A stretch of DNA of 64,000 bases from contig VUYV01000062.1 of NCBI GenBank assembly GCA_008711295.1, positions 760,915 through 824,914 on the forward strand, written 5' to 3'. Positions 1 through 11,157 of the stretch are shown here, piece after piece (position 1 is the first letter of the stretch; each line of letters opens with the position of its first letter). This DNA is from Anarhynchus alexandrinus. Its lineage: Eukaryota; Chordata; Aves; Charadriiformes; Charadriidae. A program made the position numbers and the translations under genes. The notes beneath the pieces are model-generated. The model was not told where the DNA came from. It made no database searches and saw nothing but the letters and a program-made list of their open reading frames with translations.

Positions 1-3000
1 GCATGAACAGGATTATTGTCCCCTACGGTTAGCTCAGTGTTCGCTCTATATCTTATTTGTGCATTGCACAGCACTATCTGGCATTGTAACAAAATGTGCT
101 CTGTTTTGTAAACCAAATGAGGGAAGGGGATAGCTCCTATAAATGCTTAGCAAAGGCCTAAGCCAAAGTCTGCCAGAGCCAATGGGAACAATTCTGTAGA
201 TTTGAATTCAGTTTTGAATCAGGACCCGAGAACACCAGGATGATCATAGGGTATACAGGTCTATATCTAAAATCAGGTTAACTGAAGAATTCCACCCACA
301 CAGCAGAATAGTAGCAAGAAATGTTTGTATCATGCAGAAGTGCAGGTTCCATAACTACGTCATGCTGATGCAGCGTGCTGACCATGTCTGAAAGAAAAAT
401 TGTTGCTTTTGCTGCTGAGCAAAAATGAAAAAATTAGGCTCTTTAGGCAACTGGTCAAGTCACTGCATAGAGGTAACAGCAAAGCCTAACATTGACTGCA
501 AACTGCAAGTGGTTCTTGGTCGTGCTAAACCTCTTTCTCCAATCCGTTTTCCTTCTTTTTGCCAGATAAAGCAGAATACTTTATAATATACTAATTTTTC
601 CCAGGGTATTAAATTCATGTAACTCAGTAGATAAGGCATTAGTATAATAAAATAACCAGAGTGGTATGTCTTGCGAACTGTTGCAACTACTGAATTTTAA
701 TTTTAAACACCAAAAAAATGTTTTTAAACTACTAATTTCTGTCTAACTAGTAAAAGTGGTTGGTGTCTTTTAAAAGATTGTGAATGGCATAATCACCTAC
801 TATACAGAAATCCCTAAATACATGTTTGATATGACTTCTCTCTTATTTGGGGAACCTGAATGGTAAATATTAAGATTAAACCTAAATGTTAAAAAGAAGT
901 GATAACAATCATAACAGTATGATCTTATGGTTTTCCACAGCACTTCAGTGAGTCATGGCTTATTAATACTTGATTGGGTTAAGCCCATAATTGAATTCCC
1001 AACGCATTTCTACCAGATTTCTTAATCTGTTATACTAAGCTCCATCTTTCTATTAACAATGGGTTTTCTAATTTTTTTTTTTTATTGCAGTACACAGCCA
1101 AAAGACCACGTAGCTGCTATATTATGTCAGTATAAACTATTGCGCTGAAATTATGAAGAATGATTTTTATAGGTCTCTGGGACACCTACATTCTTATTTA
1201 TCTATCAAGACAACACTCATCCGTATAATATGAATGAGTCTTTGCTGTATCACAACGGAAACTATTTTACAGATGGAGATGAGAAATGCAAGCACACTAA
1301 GGGCATCTCTCTGCAGAGAAATGCATCACAGAGCAGAGTCCTGAATTTACACCAGTTAGGCTCGGTGCCAGAACAGGGCAGTATAAACACAACAGCTAAA
1401 AGGCAGGATTTACTGGCTTTAGTGACTACTGTTTAAGTCTGTCTGTCTTCTTAGTCTCTTTGTGTATTTACATGCCAGTTCAGGGCAGCAACAGCACAGG
1501 GACCCCTCTTTAGTATGTAATTACTACATGTCCACAGTGACTTCTAACTCATACTTAGTCCTCCATAACCCAAAACAAAATTTGCATCTGCATCATCTAA
1601 ATTGGTGCCTGGATCAGTCATTTCTCTCTAGAAATATCTGAAAGTCTATAGCATGTTTACTGTGGTGTCTAGATATTCTGTGTAACCGTCAGCCCTGCAG
1701 ATCCACCAACTAAACACTTGATGTGAGAAGAAGATGAGCTTTCCATTACATCTTCTGTGCTCATCCCCAGCTAATATTTGGAAATCTTAGGGATTTAGTC
1801 TCTGACAGGTGGTTAAATCCTGCCTTTTGTTGTTTCACAGAAATAAGCCTGACAACACATATATGGAAATACATATTTCATATATTTATTGTGTAAAGAG
1901 AATGGGATGGGAATTAGCATCACAACTACCCTGAGAGTGATAGAGAAACCTTGAATGTTTTCAGTTTGTACTAAGAAAGATGCTTCACATTACAGAACTG
2001 ACCTTGATATAGCTCAGAATGAACATGTTGGGGGTCATTTACACTGAGAAGGCTTTTGGTCATTAAGATTAAAAAAAAAAAAATCACTTCTAACAGATCA
2101 GGATGCTCTGCTGGAGAGTCCTTGTACTGAAAGATATGTGTGCGGTGTCCTGAAAATTAAAATTCCACAGTCTGTTACTCATCAAAAGAATCTACTGCTG
2201 GCAAAAAAAAAGCACTCCTTTTTGTTTCTTCATATGAATTAATGAATGTTAACTACAACTCAGTGTTCTCATTATCTGACTACCTCGTTCTAACTCTTGC
2301 TCATACCAGCTGGTATTCAATTGCCTTTTTACTAATTCGGGTATGGTGAAAAAACAGTGGTTAACGAACGTGGTCAATAAAGGTTGTTTTATTGTTTCAA
2401 GCTGTTAGATACATAGTTAATTACATCTCAGTTATTTAAGACAGTTGAATTCATGTTAATCCAATTAAATGTTTTAAGCAGTGACTTTATTAAAAGAACG
2501 TTTTTGCTTTAGCACAGCTGCCCCTGAGTTTGACAAAATAATTTTGCTGCACAAAGTACTTTGCTTGTACAGAGAGCAGGTACAGTGCTATAACACTGCA
2601 CTAAGGCTGCCTTTCTGGTGTCTGTTTGGTCTGTGGGTTGTCCTGTCACGAAAACGGGAAGTAAATGTTACTCACAAGTGAACATGCGTTGTTGGCTTTT
2701 TTTTATAATGTATAGGACATTGCCTTAAATAAAAAAGAAAAATTCATTGTTTGGAAGAACAGTAATTCTTGGACTATTATGTAGTCATCATAGTTGGTGG
2801 AAAAAAGGACCTGTGGCTATTGTTCTGTGCTCACAGGCACACTGTGACAACACTCTGTTGTGTATTTTCTAATGCGTTGCAGAGTCTGTTTTTAAATGAT
2901 TAGTTAGCATAAGCAGGATACCTTTCTGCTATTGTTCTGTTTTCAGGAAAAATATTAAACTGGTGTCCCTCAACAAGCTCTAAGGAAACCTCAAACCTTT

Positions 3001-4929
3001 ATGCCCCAGAGTTCCATTGAAAAACAGCTGCTGAAAGCAACAGATGGTTCTTCTAAGTAGAAGAGGGTTTGGGCCCTCCTTGAACTGTTTCTCTGCTAAA
3101 GCTGCCTCCTTACAAAAATATCATATTTGTTAATCCTAATGATATTCTGCCATTAAAATCATCAACTGCAATACTTGGAGTTGGTCAGGAAATTCTCACT
3201 GCGCTTTTTTTTTTCTGAAAAAAAGCTATTTTGACAAACTATTTTTGTGAAAGTGTACTGATTTTTGGAAATTCCTGAAGAAAAGAAAATATTTTAGTAG
3301 CTTCAGAAAATTTAATATTTATTTAAAGAAAATGTTTCAATTAATATTTTCGTTTTTCTGCTTTATACTTTCATAATTTTATATGTGATTTATAATAGCT
3401 AATGTATGTCCTTAGTGCTACATCATGACAATATAATAGCTGATTAAGAATAAAATAACTGAAATAAAAAAGCAGTTAAAAATGTACTTTTGCGAGAAGC
3501 AAGAAAAAATTGGCACGGAAAAATGTCAAATGTTAAAACTTGGTAAGAAACCAAAATTCTGAGATTCAGCTGGATCCTAGATATTTTTGAAAAAGTATGA
3601 CCAAATAGTTGGAGGTAATTGCTATTCATATTGTTGTTAATGTGATTTTAGCTATTCTTACAGTAGATCTTAAGACCTGATTCTCATGTAGATCATGACC
3701 ACCAAGGGAAGGGAGTATCCTATACCACTGAGACATGATGTAAATGACAAGCTTACAGCTGAACAGACTAGTTTCTCTGGTTGGTGTCCTTTGAAAACCA
3801 CTAATACTGACCAAAATACAGTGAACTAAAGGTTTATTGTAGCACAGGGAAGGTGCAAAAGCCAAAAGACACCTTGCTCTTTTCTGAGCGTTAAGTTTCG
3901 TGCTACAACCTGTTGGAGTAAGGAAGAAACTGAACTGAACTTTAGTCTTCCCTCTTGGAAGTAAGTTGTCAGTAGGAACTTCTCCATAAGGCAAGTTTAG
4001 TGTGAGTTTCTAGGTATATTTTTTTTCTCCAAACACATACTTTTCTTCCCTGACAAAAGATTTTTTTCACTTGTGTATCACAGTTTGTTATTTTAAAAAA
4101 TAATCAAATTTAGAGATCTAAAATATTAAAACACAACGTCCCTTTTAGTGACAGGTACTGGTGAGTTACAGAGACCTTCAAAAGTAGCATATTGTTCAAA
4201 CACAGGTGGAATTTTTTGTAATTCAAGTCAATGTTAAAGAGAGACTAGGTCCTGAAGATTGTTCCAGGTAGTGGGAGAAAATTCAAGGAGTTAGTATTTT
4301 TTTATACAGTTTGAGAGGAACAGCAGCCATGGCTTTCTAAGGGAAAACATTATTGTTAGAACTAGCAATAGAATAATACCACAGCTCATCATGTCTCTGT
4401 TAATGAAGCTATTAAAGTAAAAATTTGAAATGTGCTGGACTGTCTTGTAAAAGCAATATTTTGAACCCTGGTTCAATGAATCTTTTGAGCATGTGCTTTA
4501 TTTTAAGTATATTCTTAAGGTCCTGTTCAAATTTAAGTAAATTCCTCAAAAGTGTTGTTGAATGGGAATGAACTTACAAGTATGCTAATATTTTTTTGTT
4601 TTTTGTTTGTTTTTTCTAATCAGAACTTCATTTTTCTTTTAATTGGTGTTACTTTCTGAATGTAATACTTTTCCATTTTCACGGAAGATTAAGCATGGGA
4701 AGCATCACTAAAAACTGTATAGTTTCTGCATTTCTTAAACAATTTGGGAACTATTTGCTGAATAGTATTTTAAAGAAAATGGACATATTTTGCCTCTAAA
4801 ATTATTCCAACTAACAAATGCTTCCTGTGGTTCTGCAAATCTTTGGAGGACTGCTTTTGCTGGGTTGGTTCACTTCAAGGTTTAGCACATCCCTAGCAAT
4901 AAACAAGCATGTTGGGCATGTTGTTTGAT
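1..4929. other. Gene-free AT-rich stretch
   Basis: I see no supportable gene. Open frames such as 1230-1436 (+) and 3626-3994 (-) lack any recognisable domain and look like chance. A T-run at 1072-1083 leads into TTGCAG, resembling a splice acceptor, but the frame after it closes within 15 codons and there is no good donor. An A-run lies at 2071-2083. The only repeat I can suggest is an old relic at about 4480-4545. Confidence 0.7.
4480..4545. repeat. Ancient amniote repeat relic (GCACATGCTTAA type)
   Basis: The text around GAGCATGTGCTTTATTTTAA followed by ATTCTTAAGGTCC resembles, in degraded form, an old repeat seen in bird and reptile genomes, in which TTAAGCATGTGCTTAA motifs sit beside CCATTGACTTCAATGGG. 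The family assignment is from memory of the pattern; no alignment was made. A second likely copy is at 6205-6270. Confidence 0.3.
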
Positions 4930-5640
4930 GAACTTCAAAGATTTAAGCACTCAGCTTTAATTACTGATAGTTTTAGCAACAGCACAATAAAGATAGGCTC
5001 CTGCTTCACTAAATCAAAGAAATGTGACTGAGGGCCTTCTGATCCAATTGTTCTCATTTAGTTCAGCTCTCACAAACATGGTTGTAAAATATTATTGTGG
5101 CTTGAGCTGACATGAAACACCATTGTCATCAATCAAATAAATAAAAAAAAGTGTGTGAATCAATACATAACACAAAAGTGGTGGTTTCAGCCACTTAATC
5201 AACTGCACATGTTCTGCAGTTTTGTTCCCCTCCTGCCCCTTTTTCTCTCCAACTTCTAGTTATTTATTTTTAATTTTTTTTTTAACACTTGTCATTCTGC
5301 AACCTATTAAAGCTTAGCAGCTGTGGAGATAAAAGGATCAATGTTTCCCAACCAGGATGGTCTGAAAGGCACTGCTACTATATAACATCCAAGTGCTAAT
5401 GTTACTCAGTAAAGCTCTGTACCTTTTAGTTGATCAGTCATAATAATAATCTTTTGTCTCCCTGCTGGTACAATTATGCACACTATATTGAATAGTTATG
5501 ATTGTGTGGCTTGACAGCATTCCAAGGTTTTGCCAGAGACCCTGCTATATAAACTCATTTAGAGCAGTGAGGCAGGTTTAATGGGCAAGTTGGATGAAGC
5601 ATGAGGCCAGCTGGTGTCATTGCCTCTTAACAATGGTAAT
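4930..5640. promoter_or_regulatory. Candidate conserved noncoding element
   Basis: This block has dense, varied transcription-factor-like sites instead of the monotonous A/T runs around it. Examples are an ATCAATCAA PBX/HOX-type site near 5128, a CATTGT SOX-type core near 5121, a CAGCTG E-box at 5318-5323 directly followed by a GATA core, and TTTAATTACTG near 4955. No frame stays open. That pattern is typical of deeply conserved developmental enhancers in vertebrate gene deserts. Conservation itself is inferred, not seen. Confidence 0.25.
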
Positions 5641-7669
5641 ATATATCAGCCACTCAGCATGGCTTTTTTTGTTGTGATATTTTTAATCTTTGAGGTCTAA
5701 TACCGATAAAACATATTTACTGGGATTTAAAGGGGCAGCAGTATTTAGAGGGAGAAGATTAAATGTTCCTGACTGTCTTAATTTAAGCTTGTGCTGAATG
5801 GATAATCTTTCAGTCAAAGTAAGCATTGCCATCTGATACATCTACTGTCAGGAAGATAATTCAAAGAAAACTGATGGAACCAAAAAGAGATTCTGGTTTG
5901 GTGCAAGAACTTTTATCTCTGTAGAGAATCCAATGCACAGTTTATAGAAGGACAGGGGTTTTCTTAATTTTTTGCTTTTATTTTTTTAAAGCAATGTAAC
6001 TTCAGGTAATAATCTGTTGGGTTTTTAAAATCAATTTTATCTCAGAATTATCAGTTCATCAGATTTTTATTGGAGCTTGTTTTTGAATAATAACTATTTA
6101 ATTCATTACATTTGTTTCAAAGAAACTCAATTTACAAATCTAATTTTCATTTCTTGATCCAGAAAATCACATGCATATGTGCTTAAATATATGACTATAC
6201 AAGAAAGTGTTTAAGCCTAGTATGAATCCTTTGACTTCAATGGGGTTTATGCACATGCTTATGTGCGTTTCTAAAAGAACTATTTATTCATCTTACTACT
6301 GTATGCAAACCCTTTGTTTTCTAACAGTAGTTATTCCAGAACTGAATAGAAAAAACACAACCAAACCTATTCTGTCCACAAATGGAATGGTGCGACACCC
6401 ATTAAGTGCGGACTGCCTCTATTTTATTTAGGAAAGACTTTGTTTAGAAGAGAGATGTTAAATTAACTAGGTAATCTTAGTAAGAAGTTCTAGAGTAGTT
6501 ATTTAATATCTGTGAGAAAAAAATAGAGCCAGAAATGCAGTAACTAGCCATGGTTTTATCTAAATCTTGCAGATTCAAGATTTGAACACAGATTGCTGAT
6601 CTTAAAAACCTAATGATCTCAAAAGACATGTCTATGGTTTCTTTTACTAGCAATTGCGGTCGCATCCTTGTTTTTCTGTATGGAAAACAAAAATTCCTGT
6701 GCATCAAATATCTTCAAAATCATTCTGTGCAGCTTTGAAATTTGCCTATGTCTCACATCTGACTTTTCTGGATATCACAAGTATGAGCCTATGTTACCTA
6801 TTGCCTGGCAAATTATGTTCTTCTACGTGAGCTACTTCGGTAGCTTCCAAAAGAAACATACCAATTTCAGGTACCTCCAAAGAAGCATCACAGCCATCTG
6901 TGGATATGTTTGTAAAATGTTACATAAAGTTGGCTTCAGTGGGTGATGTAAAACTTGGAAAGATGATGGTGCATTTACATTGCATTTAAATTACAACTAC
7001 ATAAAAAAGAAACGCAGAAAGTCTGTGTGGTAATTCATGTTCTTAATCAGTTAGCACATATTCTAAACTGTATATTCTATGGCAAACACTCATTCTGGAG
7101 TGACAGTGAAAAAAGGTTTGTGTCCCTGTACCCCTCTGTTCTTGTTTCTAGCACAAGGTCATGTGGGGTATGTGTACCAAAGCTACATACGTGGATGACT
7201 AAAATAACTTTTGGCTTAAGCAAGTCAGAAATGCTTAATTGTCCCTCATACTCCCAAGTGTAGACTTTACATTGAGATTAAAGATCTCTAAGGATATTGG
7301 TTAATATGCCAGAATTTGTTTTTCTGTGTTATAAGTCTGATATCAATACTGTATATCTGATATGGATAGCACAGATTTTTTTTTGTTTAATGTGAGGTTG
7401 TATAAAAGCTGAAGAAACACCTCATGAAGCTGAACTGACTATTGTTCCACCATTGCTTATATTAACTTTGTTATTTATCAAAACAAATGTCAGCCATGCC
7501 AAAAGGAAAAAATCCTTTCTGAAATATTGTCTGAACTGCAGTCTTCAAAAATAACCCCCAAACTATCCCATGCACTGTAAAAGGTGTTATTGAGTCCAGG
7601 CAAGATGCTCAGAGTTTTTGCACTGCCATTTTAGAGGCAGAGAAGGGGAGGAAGGGGCCACAGAGGGTG
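5641..7669. other. Gene-free AT-rich stretch
   Basis: No gene is visible. Frames at 6207-6431 and 6668-6946 (+) and 6477-6707 (-) show no domains, and two of them overlap antisense to each other. One old repeat relic lies at 6205-6270. The rest is unremarkable single-copy-looking DNA. Confidence 0.7.
6205..6270. repeat. Ancient palindromic repeat relic (TTGACTTCAATGGGG core)
   Basis: The segment contains TTTGACTTCAATGGGG followed by TTATGCACATGCTTATGTGC. This combination recurs in old interspersed repeats of birds, crocodilians and turtles: a near-palindromic CATTGACTTCAATG core beside GCACATGCTTAA. Divergence is high and the ends are not definable. Similar cores occur in this window near 18954, 31377, 49821 and 61247. 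Confidence 0.45.
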
Positions 7670-8330
7670 GACTTTGAAGACAAAAATGTTGTAGCCAATT
7701 AGCTAAAATGTTACAATTGGTGCATTCTAAGCTTGATAGGCTCATTAAGCATTAAAACTCCTTGACATTTCCCTGTTGTAGTGATAAATAGGAATGAACA
7801 GTTTGCATTTTATACTTTACTAAATTGTATGTCTTTTTGGCTTCTTCTGACATGTTTTACATGTCTAATTTTGCATCCATTTTATTAAAAAATCCAGCAT
7901 TAAAGCTCTGTTCTTTTTCTAATTATCTTCCTTTGAAAAACTCCTAGTTTTGTACCAATAATATTGTTTGGTTTTAAAGTTTAATAGTTAATGCTCATTG
8001 TTAAATTGCCAAAAGGATATAGACTAATTTAGCATGTCATTGCTGTTTGGTGAAAATGCCATCATTAGTGATCCATGAGTTGCAGAGAAAAATAGCAAAG
8101 AAAGAAGGCTAACAGTCTTATAAACACCCCAAATGATTTTAAGAAGTCCATTTTTATTAAAGGGGTTTTGAAGGGAACCCTCCAAAGCCTTCTTTCTTTC
8201 CTTGACATAGTGAAATACGTTTAAGTATTGTCTTTAAATGGAATTACAACTGCATTGATTCAATAAACAGCTAATAACAAAAAGCAGATTGTGAATGAGG
8301 TAGTGTTAGCATTTTCATACTAATGAAATT
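7670..8330. promoter_or_regulatory. Candidate conserved noncoding element, homeodomain-rich
   Basis: The block is packed with TAAT/ATTA cores in varied contexts: CCAATTAGCT near 7696, CTCATTAAGCATTAA near 7741, CTAATTATC near 7919, TTAATAGTTAATG near 7981 and CTAATTTAGCATG near 8024. There are no long homopolymers and no open frame. This resembles neural or developmental enhancers, but only a multi-species alignment could show constraint. Confidence 0.25.
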
Positions 8331-8633
8331 AACCTCAGGACTACCTGCTATTCTTTTTCTTTTTAAAAACTTCTACCCCATTTTTGTACTATTCCAGGTT
8401 CTGAAAGAAACCCACCTGGATGGATATTAGTGGCATGAACTGGAGAAAAAGACTTAGAGTTTTATTGTCTTTCCTTTTATTTTTGATTTGCTATTCATAA
8501 CCAATAGGTTAAGAAATCGTCTTTTGATTTTTCAAATGTGTTCTCTCTCTCTATTAAGAGGAAAGCCTCCTGATAAGTCCTCATTTTCCCTAGATCTTTA
8601 CAGATCAGTAGCATGCTAATAATTGCTACCTTC
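8331..8633. other. Gap between regulatory-like block and LTR
   Basis: Plain AT-rich sequence with no gene or recognisable repeat. Its last five bases, 8629-8633, form the presumed left target-site copy of the LTR that follows. Confidence 0.6.
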
Positions 8634-9357
8634 TGTATTGGGTGTAAATGACAAGGTTCTAGTGGCAGAGGTGGCTTCAGGGTGGCCTCTGTGGAAAGAG
8701 TTCAGGGGCTGCCCTGTGCCAAACACAGCTGTTTCCAGCCAGCTTGGCAACAGATCCACCACTTGCCAAAGCCAGGCCATTCAGAGGAGTTTGTGGTGCC
8801 CCTGTGAAAACATATTTAAGAAAGAACAGAAGAATGCATGGAAGGAGGGAACAGAGGGAACAAGAAGATCAGAGGAGTAGTTGCTCAGTGGTGGAGGATG
8901 CATGCCCCCAAAGCAACTGTGGCTCATGGATGAGTGAGAAACAAGGAATGGCAGAGGGGAACCACTGTACACTGTCCTCAGCCACCTGCACTACTCATTG
9001 CCTCAATGAAGGGTCTGAGTGTAACCTGCAGCAATAACAAGGGCGGGAAGAGAGATGTCTGGAGTGAAGTAACAAAGTTGTTATTTTCCCTAAGTAAATG
9101 TTTGTCTTCTTTGTTTCCCAAAATCCAATCAATAATTAAATATTTATGTTAACTGGCAGTAAATTAAGTTAAATTCCCCAAGTTGAGTCTGTTTTGCCTG
9201 GAACAGTTACTGGTGAGTGATTTCCCTGTCTTTATTTTGAACCATGAGTTTTCTTGCTCCCCTGTTCTTCCTATTCTCTCCCCATCCTGCTGCTGGGAGG
9301 GGAGCGAGCTAGCAGCTGTGTGGGCGCTTGGCTGCTAGCAGGTGCCAACCTACCACA
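8634..9357 (+). mobile_element. Probable solo LTR of an old avian endogenous retroelement
   Basis: The 724-bp segment begins TGTATTGGG and ends ACCTACCACA, so it has TG...CA ends with imperfect terminal inverted similarity. It is flanked by CCTTC (8629-8633) and ACTTC (9358-9362), a 4-of-5 match to a 5-bp target duplication. Inside is a TATA-like TATTTAAG at 8813-8820, in a context I recall from bird LTRs. The best-preserved part is 9153-9240, which includes CCCCAAGTTGAGTCTGTTTT and GGTGAGTGATTTCCCTGTC. AT-rich sequence near 9130-9165 would hold the polyadenylation region. No primer-binding site or internal gene follows 9357, so this appears to be a solo LTR left by recombination. It is more GC-rich than its surroundings and carries no intact open frame of note. 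Family placement is from memory; an old CR1-associated repeat is a weaker alternative. Confidence 0.62.
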
Positions 9358-9362
9358 ACTTC

Positions 9363-10890
9363 CTACTTGCTTATCTCTTCAATATGTACAATTTAGTTCT
9401 GACTGTAAGAGTTTGCCTTTTGGCACCTCTTTTGACATGTTGCAATGTTCAGCCAGTAGCTAGATAAGTGTATCATGCTGTAATAACATTTTTTTTCTGA
9501 TCTAGCACAAAATTAACTTTAAAAGTCTCTTTTAAATGATACTAAGACCACTTTTTACAGTTCTGGCAGTCTAATCGGACTTAAAATTAGGATCTGAATG
9601 GACTCCTTAAAACGCTAGCTGTCATGCTAGATAGACCATAGTAGTCAGTGAAGTGCTACAGAGACTGCAGACATGAGGATAAGTTGTTCCCATGCTTTGT
9701 TCTTTGTTCCCATGCTGAGGGCTTTAGGCTGTCATTATACCCCCTGTATTCTACTACAGCTTATACGATTGCTCTGATTTAGGTATATGGTAGCTGCTAG
9801 ACACTGTTGAGTTCTAACTCCTATACTGAATAAAGCTTCCAAAGAGTACTTTCAGAGTTACTCTTCATCCACTTTACAAGCCCTCAATCCTACTACAGCA
9901 ACATACACTCCTATAGTGTAAATGACAACAAGGCTTATAGCCGTGTCTTGTGTAGTTGTGAAATGACTTGGTTATGTTCTGACATTAATTATTCTATATG
10001 AAAATGGGGGCAGGTGGCTACACTGAGTAATGTTTCTATTCACTGTTTTAGAGGTTTCAGTAAGTGTAAATTACAATGAAAATTTAAAAAACCCAACAAA
10101 CCACTTGTTGCATTATTTGTTTTGGAGGGGTGAGTTCTTTTTTTTTTCTTTAAAATTCTATTGGTCTATAGTGATGTCTATTACTACATACCATCTTTGT
10201 CTGTGATGATTTCTCCCTAGGTTCTCTGCATTGTAACAGGCATATTTGGCACCACTCACATGATGTTTAAACTTCAGATGGTATTTCAGTAGTGGGGTCA
10301 TAGCAGTAACACATGTTTTGACCTAAATACATTAATTTTTCTATGTGGTATTTTTCTAATACAGATTCATATCCTTCAAAACAGCTTAGGATGAGAGTGT
10401 CTTTGTTGAAACTGACGTGCATCGTCATTTTGATAGTGGACCTTAGGTATGCCATAGGAGCTGACGAGACGTTGCCTTTATTTTACACAATATCCTGACC
10501 ATTCATGCTGAGATCTGAATTTGCTACCATCGAGTGCAGCGGAATCAGTATATTAATATTTTACATTTCTATATCTACTGTGAGATGGAAAGCTTTCAGA
10601 CAACAGTAGCCCTCCATCCAAATGAGGGTGCATGCACTAGATCAAAGTCTAGAACTAGCTGTAATACATATAGCAGAATATAAATGTGCAGCTCCTGATG
10701 GCTGGAGTACATTAATTTCTTCCTTTTTAGGTTTGCTTTGTACTGAATGAAAATATGGACAACGGAAAAAGGAGATTAACGCATATTAGAAAGTGTAGTT
10801 CTTCCTAACATAAACCCCAAAGATTTTTAATGCTGCTTTCATTCATCACTAAGAAGTATGGCATTACATAAGAGCATAATTTTTAGGTGA
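9363..10890. other. Gene-free stretch after the LTR
   Basis: No gene is supported. A short local duplication of TTGTTCCCATGC occurs twice near 9685-9715. A T-run lies around 10138-10148 and an A/C-rich patch near 10085-10105. The frame at 10267-10455 (-) has no recognisable domain. Confidence 0.65.
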
Positions 10891-11157
10891 ACCTGCCTTG
10901 CCTTCCCCTCCCATCCCCTCCATTCTTCTGTCTCTTCTCTCACCTTCTTTTTTCTGACCTTCTCTTCTACCATCTTCTCTTGTCCTGTCTTCTCTCCTCT
11001 TCTCTCCTCTTCTCTGAACTCTTCTCTCATCTCCTCTACTCAGACCTTCTCTTCTCTGATATTTTCCTCTGTTCTTTCAGCTTTTCTCTCCTCTCCTCTC
11101 CTCTCCTGAAATTCCCTTCCCATCCCTGACTTTCTCTGACCTTCCCTGACTTTCTCT
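10891..11157 (+). repeat. Long imperfect polypyrimidine tract
   Basis: About 265 bp of nearly uninterrupted C/T on the + strand (purine-rich on the other). It includes repeated CTCTTCTCTC units near 10990-11020, four TCTCC units near 11085-11105, and a degenerate CTGACTTTC/CTGACCTTC series near 11120-11157. The open frames here, Arg/Glu/Lys-rich on the minus strand at 10839-11030 and Leu/Ser-rich on the plus strand at 10887-11129, are products of this composition and not genes. Such tracts can adopt triplex (H-DNA) structure. Confidence 0.9.

Noticed and set aside
1070..1140. T-run plus TTGCAG acceptor-like site
   Set aside because: Frame closes within 15 codons; only a weak GTATAA donor.
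3626..3994. 122-codon minus-strand frame
   Set aside because: No domain, no splice or promoter context, composition like the surrounding DNA.
10839..11129. Arg/Glu/Lys-rich (-) and Leu/Ser-rich (+) overlapping frames
   Set aside because: Both are forced by the polypyrimidine tract.
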